Assembly: GCA_934295165.1 (NCBI GenBank)
Contig: CAKRAT010000087.1
Location: forward strand, 1-5,418
Length of the DNA stretch: 5,418 nucleotides
Source: an uncultured Dorea sp.
GTDB lineage: Bacteria; Bacillota; Clostridia; Lachnospirales; Lachnospiraceae
Reading direction: 5' to 3'
A program made the position numbers and the translations under genes. Shown in pieces: positions 1 to 4,257 of the stretch. Within the stretch, counting starts at the first letter, position 1. Each line of letters starts with the position of its first letter. The notes below the pieces were generated by a model that was not told where the DNA came from, did no database searches, and worked only from the letters and a program-made list of their open reading frames with translations.

Positions 1-20
1 AAATAAAGATATGCCAAAAC

Positions 21-50
21 GCCCCTTGCTGCAGAAATGTAGCAAGGGGC
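21..50. terminator. Hairpin with GAAA tetraloop, probable terminator of an upstream gene
   Basis: A perfect 10-bp inverted repeat (GCCCCTTGCT at 21-30, AGCAAGGGGC at 41-50) extends inward through G-U, C-G and A-U pairs to a GAAA tetraloop at 34-37, giving a stem of about 13 pairs. The plus-strand tail TTGTAGTT is only partly T-rich. The minus-strand tail GTTTTGGCAT also holds four Ts, so direction is uncertain. Its place about 65 bp before a gene with its own RBS fits a terminator closing a gene that lies left of the window. Confidence 0.6.
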
Positions 51-101
51 TTGTAGTTCAATAAATTCAAGTTTGTCTAAGACAGCAAAAATAGAAGTTG
101 T

Positions 102-108
102 AAAGGAG
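102..108 (+). promoter_or_regulatory. Ribosome binding site of the AT-rich orphan gene
   Basis: AAAGGAG lies 7 bases before the ATG at 116. It is a good Shine-Dalgarno match and fixes the start of the orphan gene, supporting that the reading frame was once, or still is, translated. Confidence 0.7.
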
Positions 109-115
109 TGATAAA

Positions 116-409
116 ATGAGATTAAGAGCAATAAATATATTTTCTGCATTTTTAGGAGATTTGGAAAAAACAAAAGAAAGAACAGTTTTGATACGAAAAG
201 AATCTGATTTTTTATATCTTGAATATTACAATGTTGTTAGATATTGTGATAATGATTTTATAAAACAATTAAATGTTGAATGCGATGAAAATGCAAAAGA
301 AATTGCAGTAAGGCTTAAAGCTTCAGATGGTTATTCAGTAATAACAATGCCTTTTAACTTTTCGTTATATCAAACTTTATCAACTGAAGAAAAAATGTTT
401 TTTGGGTAG
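116..409 (+). CDS. Hypothetical protein, 97 codons, AT-rich, probably frameshift-truncated
   Basis: I do not recognise the family. The product is soluble-looking and charged, with no signal peptide or membrane segment. It alternates aromatic and charged stretches (LYLEYYNVVRYCD, VITMPFNFSLYQ) as in small alpha/beta proteins. The start is supported by AAAGGAG 7 bases upstream. The frame ends at TAG 407-409, right after a run of six Ts and three Gs. Reading on in the -1 frame from about 400 gives a further protein-like stretch of similar composition (WVEEITKVFNFVLPLMK and so on), so the natural protein was probably about 135 residues and a T was lost from the run. GC is only about a quarter here, far below the genes to the right, which suggests horizontal transfer. 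Size, AT-richness and an orphan position next to mobile-element debris resemble immunity-type proteins of polymorphic toxin loci. That is inference only; no toxin is in the window. Confidence 0.6.
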   Translation: MRLRAINIFSAFLGDLEKTKERTVLIRKESDFLYLEYYNVVRYCDNDFIKQLNVECDENAKEIAVRLKASDGYSVITMPFNFSLYQTLSTEEKMFFG

Positions 410-582
410 AAGAAATTACGAAAGTATTTAATTTTGTATTACCTTTAATGAAGTGTAAATCAGATAAAAAAGTAATTGATTTTATAGATTATTTAAACGA
501 AAACAATAGATTCTCTCGATCTGACCCTGATCCCATGTACTTGTGGTCACTTCGGATCCCTGATCCGCCATGGTTCCTATAA
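404..582 (+). pseudogene. Out-of-frame continuation of the orphan gene, running into foreign sequence
   Basis: The frame beginning with GTA at 406-408 is -1 relative to the orphan gene and stays open to TAA 580-582. Up to about base 510 it encodes residues of the same AT-rich style (VEEITKVFNFVLPLMK, then a lysine- and aspartate-rich helix-like stretch ending near LNENN), so it reads as the lost C-terminus. Beyond about 512 the residues in this frame (DPDPMYLWSLRIP) are not meaningful, because the DNA has changed to the GC-richer DUF6431-like fragment read in another frame. One extra T in the TTTTTT run at 398-403 would restore a single frame. Programmed slippage is possible, but no stimulatory structure is evident. 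Confidence 0.55.
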
Positions 583-712
583 ACGGAAGATCCAGCTTAA
601 GAACCGTATCATTACTTTAACGGTCGTCCGTGTTTACTGCAAGCACTGCGGACATACCTATGCCCTTCTTCTGTCTTCCTTTGTACCTTATTCCCAGATT
701 CCCCTAGCGTGA
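512..712 (+). pseudogene. Truncated DUF6431-like (transposase-type zinc-finger) protein fragment
   Basis: In the frame starting TCT at 512, with TGA at 710-712, the translation carries a CTCGHFG knuckle, a basic strand (RHGSYKRKIQLKNR), a beta-strand pair ITLTVVRVYC, a second knuckle CKHCGHTYALL, and the ending SSFVPYSQIPLA. From memory this matches the N-terminal zinc-binding part of DUF6431 proteins, which in gut clostridia are dispersed in many copies and resemble ISL3-type transposase N-termini. There is no in-frame start (TAA at 494-496). The DNA before 512 belongs to an unrelated AT-rich gene, and the DNA after the stop no longer fits the family. It is therefore an internal piece of about 65 residues of a protein that usually continues with a helical C-terminal part. 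The family name is my recognition, not a search result. Confidence 0.6.
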
Positions 713-798
713 AAGTGGGAAACAAAAGAAACAGGAACAATTGAAAGGAACTGATATTTGTTATTGTCAAATTTCTGCTGACAATCTTCAAAAATTTC

Positions 799-828
799 TG
801 TCAAAGTGAGCTGTTTACATGTTATTAT
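799..828 (+). promoter_or_regulatory. Possible extended -10 promoter for the acetyltransferase
   Basis: TGTTATTAT at 820-828 is an extended -10 element (TG, one base, TATTAT). The hexamer 18 bases upstream, TGTCAA at 799-804, is a poor -35. It would give a leader of nearly 200 nt before the ATG at 1028. This is a weak prediction, offered because no better promoter was found in the interval. Confidence 0.25.
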
Positions 829-978
829 GTAGGTATATCTCATTTGGGGTGGATTGGTTAATTAGTTTCCAGGCAATTCTATTTTACCATAATCATCAAG
901 GTTAATGGCTTCATCAAGAAGCACCTTGAGGAGATATTTTATTTTAATAACAAAAAATGCCGTGTTTATGCGGCTTTT

Positions 979-995
979 GGCGTTTCGTAAACGCC
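979..995. repeat. Perfect palindrome upstream of the acetyltransferase RBS
   Basis: GGCGTTT at 979-985 and AAACGCC at 989-995 form a 7-bp stem around CGT. It lies 18 bases before the AAGGAGG. A second, shorter GCCG/CGGC pair (959-962, 971-974) followed by TTTT sits just upstream. The pair could be an attenuator-like hairpin, an operator, or leftover sequence; there is no proper T-tract after the larger stem, so a terminator is unlikely. Confidence 0.4.
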
Positions 996-1013
996 TATGG
1001 AAAGATAACAGGT

Positions 1014-1020
1014 AAGGAGG
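1014..1020 (+). promoter_or_regulatory. Strong RBS of the O-acetyltransferase
   Basis: AAGGAGG is complementary to the 16S rRNA tail and lies 7 bases before ATG 1028, which fixes the start of the acetyltransferase. Confidence 0.8.
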
Positions 1021-1027
1021 ACTAATT

Positions 1028-1621
1028 ATGACTTTAGAAGAACAAAAAGAGCTGGTATTAAGTGGAAAAATGTACAATGATCTGACGGAGGAACTGGTAA
1101 AAGCACGTGAAAATACGGTGTTTCTGACTAATGAATACAATGCCAGTTTTGGAAAAAGCGCAGAAGAAAGAGAGGCTATTCTCAAAAAAATATTGAAGTC
1201 CATGGGAAAAGGGGTTTATTTTGAACCAAATTTCCGCTGTGAATTTGGATATAATATTTCTATTGGTAATAATTTTTATGCGAATTTTGACTGTGTCATG
1301 CTAGATGGGGGCGGCATTGAGATTGGAGATAATGTCCTTTTTGGTCCGAAAGTAGGAATTTACACTTCCAACCATGCCATGGATGCATGGGAACGTGTTC
1401 ACGGAGCATGCTATGCAAAACCGGTCAAGATTGGCAATAATGTATGGGTTGGAGCAGGTGTGCATATCAATCAGGGAGTAACCATAGGCGATAATACCAT
1501 TATTGGTTCAGGAAGCGTAATTACAAAGGATATTCCTGCGAATGTCGTTGCAGCCGGTGTTCCATGTAAGGTAATCCGGAAAATTACAGATGCAGATAAG
1601 ACCGGATATCAACCGTATTAA
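1028..1621 (+). CDS. Sugar O-acetyltransferase, maltose/galactoside acetyltransferase family
   Basis: This cytoplasmic enzyme of the left-handed beta-helix superfamily transfers acetyl from acetyl-CoA to a hydroxyl of a sugar such as maltose, glucose or a galactoside; the true acceptor cannot be read from sequence. At 197 residues it matches Maa/LacA/NodL length. Residues about 1-58 form the helical N-terminal Mac domain (EQKELVLSGKMYNDLTEEL). Hexapeptide turns then run from about 62 to 170 (ISIGNN, IEIGDN, VKIGNNVWVGAG, VTIGDNTIIGSGSVITKDI). His116 in TSNHAMD is the expected catalytic histidine, matching the position in LacA and Maa. The loop near 119-131 with W121 and the ending NVVAAGVPCKVIRKI are also typical, so the gene looks intact. 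It stands alone on its strand, downstream of mobile debris. The deleted relic at 5181-5318 is from the same family. Confidence 0.93.
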   Translation: MTLEEQKELVLSGKMYNDLTEELVKARENTVFLTNEYNASFGKSAEEREAILKKILKSMGKGVYFEPNFRCEFGYNISIGNNFYANFDCVMLDGGGIEIGDNVLFGPKVGIYTSNHAMDAWERVHGACYAKPVKIGNNVWVGAGVHINQGVTIGDNTIIGSGSVITKDIPANVVAAGVPCKVIRKITDADKTGYQPY

Positions 1622-2102
1622 TAATAGGGAAGTTACAAAAGCTTCAGACTGTGCAGTCATCGGATTATTCGGAGATGATCCTGGTGGTTACATGGCAAAA
1701 TGTGGTACCAGATGGATGCAGAGAGTGGCCGGTTCCGGGAGCTTCGACGCTTTCTTGGAAAGGACAGCTGTTTGCTTATATGCCGTTCATATATGATGTA
1801 TAGAGATCGCACCGAAGAGCCGGGAAACGGTACAGGGGATTACTTCTATCGGTTTTGCTCTTGGAAATAAGAGGACAGATTACGATGAGGAAGGCAATCT
1901 ATATCCGCTTTTGTATATGAAACTTTCGGATGGATAATCGACACAAAAAGAAGATAAAGGATATTCTGGATGATATGGCGTAATAGAAGAAAGTTCATGG
2001 AATCAGGTAGATTTATGAGCTGGAACTCTTTGCTGGTATATGTTAGTATAGTATCCAGGATAGATTAAATTACATTTGCAAAATGAAAAGAGGCGTAAAA
2101 AG
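1622..2102. other. Decayed coding-like DNA with no intact gene
   Basis: The interval has coding-like composition but is broken in every frame. The frame open to 1796 encodes a stretch with GLFGDDPGGYMAKCG. A neighbouring frame over about the same bases reads LVVTWQNVVPDGCREWPVP and stops near 1803. A third frame, 1797-1937, encodes EIAPKSRETVQGITSIGFA followed by an acidic stretch and LLYMKLSDG. These pieces could be one gene carrying several frameshifts, but I cannot name the family. None has a convincing RBS. Bases 2041-2060 hold TATA-rich sequence that may include the promoter of the DUF4186 gene, but I find no clear -35/-10 pair. Confidence 0.45.
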
Positions 2103-2468
2103 GTGACTAAGGAAGAATGGTATCAGCAATTATTTTCCCATCTGAAACAGTCAAAATTCAGAAGTAGTTTTCATCTGAAAGAAAAAGACAAGGCATACAT
2201 ACGTGAAAAAGGCATGGATACCATCCGGTGTCATGCCGAAGACTTTATTGCAAAGAGAGAGGCACCGGCGGTGATCCCAAATGATGGAAAGCAGACGCCA
2301 ATGCAGGGACACCCGGTATTCATAGCACAGCACGCAACGGCTACGTGTTGCAGAGGATGCATTTATAAATGGCATAAGATGTGTCCGGGCAGAGAGCTGA
2401 GTAAAGTGCAGCAGGAATATCTGGTGGATGTCATCATGACGTGGATTGAGGGTGAGATGAAGCGGTGA
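2103..2468 (+). CDS. DUF4186 family protein
   Basis: A small soluble protein of 121 residues from the GTG at 2103. I recognise the DUF4186 pattern: KSKFRSSFHL-type N-terminus (residues 17-25), DTIRCHAEDFI (39-49), APAVIPNDGKQTP (54-66), GHPVFIAQHATATCCRGC (69-86) and a helical end with VDVIMTWIE. The biochemical function is not established as far as I know. His77, Cys82, Cys83, Cys86 and His91 cluster like metal ligands, which is inference. I prefer GTG 2103 because AAGAGG (2088-2093) lies 9 bases upstream; an in-frame TTG at 2076 would add nine mostly basic residues but has no well-placed RBS. The gene appears whole. Its last bases overlap by 4 (GTGA) the possible GTG start of a Uma2 fragment, suggesting translational coupling or a chance fusion after deletion. 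Confidence 0.85.
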   Translation: MTKEEWYQQLFSHLKQSKFRSSFHLKEKDKAYIREKGMDTIRCHAEDFIAKREAPAVIPNDGKQTPMQGHPVFIAQHATATCCRGCIYKWHKMCPGRELSKVQQEYLVDVIMTWIEGEMKR

Positions 2469-2749
2469 AACAGCCGGATCTTATGATTGTCTGTGACAAA
2501 AAAAAGATTATCAGACAGGATGTTTTCGGAGCAACGGGTTTTATCGTTGAGATCATGTCCGAAAGTACGAGGAAGAAGGATAGTTATCTGAAGCTTATGA
2601 AGTATCAGAAAGCTGGAGTAAGAGAATACTGGCTGGTGGATCCGAATAAGAAAAAAGTGATTGTGTATGATCTGGAGAGAGAAGAGATACCGCTGATATA
2701 TGGATTTACGGAACAGCTACCTGTGCGGATATCCGATGGTCCAGTATGA
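2465..2749 (+). pseudogene. Uma2 family (DUF820) endonuclease-fold fragment, truncated at both ends
   Basis: The 94-residue product matches the C-terminal half of Uma2/DUF820 proteins, a PD-(D/E)XK restriction-endonuclease-like family common in cyanobacteria and clostridia, with no agreed role. Core elements are present: QPD with Asp5, Glu29 in FIVEIMSEST, Asp39 and Lys43 in KKDSYLKLMKY, then the family hallmark GVREYWLVDP (51-60) and the strand VIVYDLE. Full-length members are about 185-190 residues, so roughly 95 N-terminal residues are missing; the frame is closed just upstream (TGA 2453-2455) and DUF4186 occupies that DNA. The C-terminus is also cut: after VRISDG the frame enters LysR-derived DNA and stops within three codons. 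The GTG at 2465 overlaps the DUF4186 stop, so translation is possible, but a half-fold is unlikely to be active. Confidence 0.75.
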
Positions 2750-3068
2750 GCTTTACACAGCGAACGCTGATGATGTAAAAGAAAAACTGGACAAAGGATT
2801 ATTGGATCTTGGAATGGTCACAGAACCGGTAGACATTTCCAAATATAATTTTATCCGTATGAAACGAACGGAAGAATGGGGCGTTCCGGTAAGAACAGAT
2901 TCAGCTTTGGCCGGGAAAGGATTTGCAACGCCGGAAGATCTTGCAGAGACGCCATTGATTATGATAAAAAGAGACCTGGTGAAAAATGAACTGGAAAGCT
3001 GGTTCGGGGAATATTACCCGGGACTTCATGTAACCGGAACCTATAATCTCCTGAACCTACGCAATTAA
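2727..3068 (+). pseudogene. LysR-type regulator fragment, substrate-binding domain only
   Basis: From about 2727 the frame ending at TAA 3066-3068 encodes an internal piece of a LysR-family effector-binding domain (periplasmic-binding-protein type 2 fold). It begins at YPMVQYELYTANADDVKEKL, then has LDKGLLDLGMV, where many LysR proteins keep a short DLGI-like strand, a VPVRTDSALAG segment, ATPEDLAETPLIMIKRD, and an ending NELESWFGEYYPG followed by TYNLL. This corresponds to roughly residues 120-230 of a 290-300 residue regulator. The DNA-binding helix-turn-helix and the last 60 or so residues are absent. An in-frame ATG exists at 2700, but the residues before 2727 derive from the Uma2 DNA read in another frame. 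It differs clearly from the intact LysR gene at 4258, so it is not a simple duplicate of it. Confidence 0.8.
2730..2739 (+). other. Fusion junction shared by the Uma2 and LysR fragments
   Basis: The ten bases TATCCGATGG fit both parents. In one frame they complete the Uma2-like ISDG, and in another they give the LysR-like YPMV. This is what an illegitimate recombination or deletion at a short microhomology would leave. The parental sequences are inferred from family patterns, not from an alignment. Confidence 0.45.
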
Positions 3069-3128
3069 TATATACTAAATGGAAGCTATTATTTCATGTA
3101 AAGAAGCTGTTGAAAAAATAACCTACGC
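3054..3128 (+). repeat. 9-base direct repeat AACCTACGC flanking 57 bp
   Basis: AACCTACGC occurs at 3054-3062, where the LysR-like reading ends, and again at 3120-3128, just before the long palindrome. The AT-rich 57 bp between them have no LysR similarity. It could be a target-site duplication around a small insertion or its scar, or chance. No terminal inverted repeats are visible inside the segment. Confidence 0.35.
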
Positions 3129-3130
3129 GG

Positions 3131-3218
3131 CCCCGTGAAAAATAAATATAGTATCATGCAGGTGACTTTGAACGAAGTGAACGGAACCAGCATGATACTA
3201 TATTTATTTTTTATGGGG
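3131..3218. terminator. Long palindrome, probable bidirectional terminator
   Basis: Bases 3131-3159 pair with 3190-3218 over 29 positions, all Watson-Crick except two G-U pairs (3137/3212 and 3135/3214). CCCC/GGGG sits at the base of the stem and an AT-rich run ending in CATGC/GCATG at the top. The 30-base loop can itself fold (GGT 3161-3163 with ACC 3186-3188, ACTT 3165-3168 with AAGT 3175-3178). T-rich arms are present in both directions, and it lies 33 bp past the stop of the minus-strand reductase and past the plus-strand LysR fragment. A bidirectional terminator is the simplest reading. The length is more than a terminator needs, so a dispersed palindromic or MITE-like repeat is the alternative. 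Confidence 0.7.
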
Positions 3219-3251
3219 GCTCATAGCCTTTAATTTAAAACATTCTTTACA

Positions 3252-4091
3252 TTAAACAATACTCATAAACCACTCAACCGTAGCCGGATCATGATGTGAG
3301 AAGAACAGACTCTTTCCGGTATCCAAAGCCTCCAGTGTCTTCATATCTTCCTCAGAAAGCGTAAAGTCAAATACATTGAAATTCTCTTCCATGCGTTCTT
3401 TATGAACAGATTTTGGAATGACAACAACGCCGCTCTGGATCAGGAAACGAAGAGCAGTCTGGGCAGGTGTTTTTCCGTATTTTTCACCAATATCTTTTAA
3501 AGCAGGTGTATTAAAGTAATCATTTCTTCCTTCTGCAAATGGTCCCCAGGACATGATCTGTGTATTGTGTTTGGCCATGTATTCTTTGGCAACTTTTTGC
3601 TGTTGGAACAGATGAGTCTCGACCTGGTTGACAGCAGGTTTTACTTCTGCAAAATGTACCAGATCCAGATAACGGTCTGGATAAAAGTTAGAGATTCCGA
3701 TTGCTCTTACTTTACCTGCTTTGTAAGCCTCTTCCATAGCACGGTAAGTTCCATAATAGTCACCGAACGGCTGATGGATGAGCAGAAGATCGATATAGTC
3801 GGATTTTAACTTCTTTAAAGATTCTTCAATGGAAGCTTTTGCTTTTTCATATCCGGCATTGGTGATCCATACTTTTGTAGTAATAAAAAGGTCTTCTCTT
3901 GGAAGTCCGCATTTTTCGATTGCATTTCCAACACTTTCTTCATTGCCATAAGCCTGTGCGGTATCGATACTGCGGTATCCGGTGTGGATGGCTTCCAGTA
4001 CACATCGCTCGGTCTCTTCCGGTGGAGTCTGATATACTCCATATCCCAAGATTGGCATTTTTACACCGTTATTTAATGTTACATATTCCAT
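3252..4091 (-). CDS. Aldo/keto reductase, AKR5-like (2,5-diketogluconate reductase type)
   Basis: A cytoplasmic NAD(P)H-dependent oxidoreductase with a TIM-barrel fold that reduces aldehydes or ketones to alcohols. Substrate is unknown; methylglyoxal and keto sugars are usual for this group. The product is 279 residues, normal for the family. The complete catalytic tetrad is visible: Asp43, Tyr48, Lys73 and His106, set in GYRSIDTAQAYGNEESVG (38-55), ITTKVW and LLIHQP. Further hallmarks are GKVRAIGISNF (126-136), NQVETH (155-160), and the cofactor segment IPKSVHKERMEEN (225-237), with Lys227, Ser228, Arg233 and Asn237 as expected for the nucleotide phosphate and adenine. The start at 4091 is chosen because AGGAGG lies 8 bases upstream on this strand; an upstream in-frame ATG at 4166 would add 25 non-family residues and lies beyond the predicted promoter. 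It is divergent from a LysR gene, its probable regulator. Confidence 0.95.
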   Translation of the reverse strand: MEYVTLNNGVKMPILGYGVYQTPPEETERCVLEAIHTGYRSIDTAQAYGNEESVGNAIEKCGLPREDLFITTKVWITNAGYEKAKASIEESLKKLKSDYIDLLLIHQPFGDYYGTYRAMEEAYKAGKVRAIGISNFYPDRYLDLVHFAEVKPAVNQVETHLFQQQKVAKEYMAKHNTQIMSWGPFAEGRNDYFNTPALKDIGEKYGKTPAQTALRFLIQSGVVVIPKSVHKERMEENFNVFDFTLSEEDMKTLEALDTGKSLFFSHHDPATVEWFMSIV

Positions 4092-4099
4092 AATGATAA

Positions 4100-4105
4100 C
4101 CTCCT
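4100..4105 (-). promoter_or_regulatory. RBS of the aldo/keto reductase
   Basis: On the minus strand AGGAGG (plus-strand CCTCCT) stands 8 bases before the ATG at 4091-4089. It decides the start in favour of MEYVTLNNG over the longer frame. Confidence 0.8.
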
Positions 4106-4131
4106 GTGATAAAAAATTTGAAATGTAATGT

Positions 4132-4161
4132 AGTATAATTGGTTGTTTCTGATCTTTACAA
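4132..4161 (-). promoter_or_regulatory. Predicted promoter of the aldo/keto reductase
   Basis: Read on the minus strand, TTGTAA (4161-4156) is followed after 18 bases by TATACT (4137-4132), a good sigma-A-type -10. Transcription would begin near 4125, leaving a leader of about 34 nt that includes the AGGAGG. The -35 box lies inside one copy of the TTTACAA repeat. Confidence 0.6.
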
Positions 4162-4175
4162 TTCATAATTTACAA
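4155..4175. promoter_or_regulatory. Candidate LysR operator between the divergent promoters
   Basis: Two copies of TTTACAA (4155-4161 and 4169-4175) are repeated at a 14-bp period, and the palindrome AATT-CAT-AATT (4160-4170) sits between them. A shorter TACAA recurs at 4192-4196. The element covers both -35 boxes. LysR proteins usually bind short interrupted dyads of the T-N11-A kind in just such divergent regions, so this is the best operator candidate. Binding is inferred from position and symmetry. Confidence 0.4.
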
Positions 4176-4197
4176 CGAGAAAGAAAAAATGTACAAT
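4169..4197 (+). promoter_or_regulatory. Predicted promoter of the LysR gene
   Basis: TTTACA (4169-4174) and TACAAT (4192-4197) are separated by exactly 17 bases, close to the sigma-A consensus. The start would fall near 4204, about 54 nt before the ATG at 4258. The -35 is only 7 bp from the -35 of the reductase promoter on the other strand, so one bound protein could influence both. Confidence 0.6.
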
Positions 4198-4220
4198 AGA
4201 AAATAAGAAATGTAGATTTC

Positions 4221-4247
4221 AAAATATGAATAGTAAAATATGAATAG
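4221..4247 (+). repeat. 13-base tandem direct repeat overlapping the LysR RBS
   Basis: AAAATATGAATAG occurs at 4221-4233 and 4235-4247, one base apart. The second copy supplies the AGG of the RBS (AGGAG 4246-4250, 7 bases before ATG 4258). Each copy contains an ATG: the one at 4226 opens a five-codon micro-ORF ending at TGA 4241-4243, and the one at 4240 is in frame with LysR. It may be a replication-slippage duplication or a translational control element. Confidence 0.5.
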
Positions 4248-4257
4248 GAGAGAAAAT

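Larger units (their letters stand above)
713..1027. other. Gene-free interval with inverted repeats and the acetyltransferase leader
   Basis: I see no gene on either strand that I can defend. The interval holds a perfect 7-bp inverted repeat (ATTGTCA 763-769, TGACAAT 779-785), a 9-base direct repeat AAATTTCTG (769-777 and 792-800), a possible extended -10 promoter near 820-828, a 7-bp stem triloop hairpin at 979-995, and the RBS of the acetyltransferase. On the minus strand, bases 862 to about 945 read as a protein-like C-terminal tail (KYLLKVLLDEAINLDDYGKI), which may be a gene remnant. Confidence 0.5.

Noticed and set aside
862..1203. Minus-strand frame of 113 codons
   Set aside because: More than half of it is antisense to the well-supported acetyltransferase and has no family features or RBS; only its last 30 residues are noted separately as a possible remnant.
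1590..1796. Plus-strand frame of 68 codons starting inside the acetyltransferase
   Set aside because: Its ATG lies within the acetyltransferase, there is no RBS, and neighbouring frames look equally protein-like, so it is treated as part of a decayed region.
3079..3138. Nineteen-codon frame beginning MEAIISCKEAVEKI before the long palindrome
   Set aside because: Too short, with no RBS and no recognisable family; the frame ends at the base of the hairpin.
3131..3218. CRISPR repeat or tRNA-like structure
   Set aside because: There is a single palindrome with no repeat-spacer series, and no cloverleaf or tRNA motifs can be found.
4092..4166. 25-residue N-terminal extension of the aldo/keto reductase
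   Set aside because: The extension is not family-like, the RBS stands before the internal ATG at 4091, and the predicted promoter lies inside the extension.
4240..4257. Earlier ATG for the LysR gene
   Set aside because: The RBS AGGAG at 4246-4250 would lie inside the gene, and the family normally begins close to the ATG at 4258.
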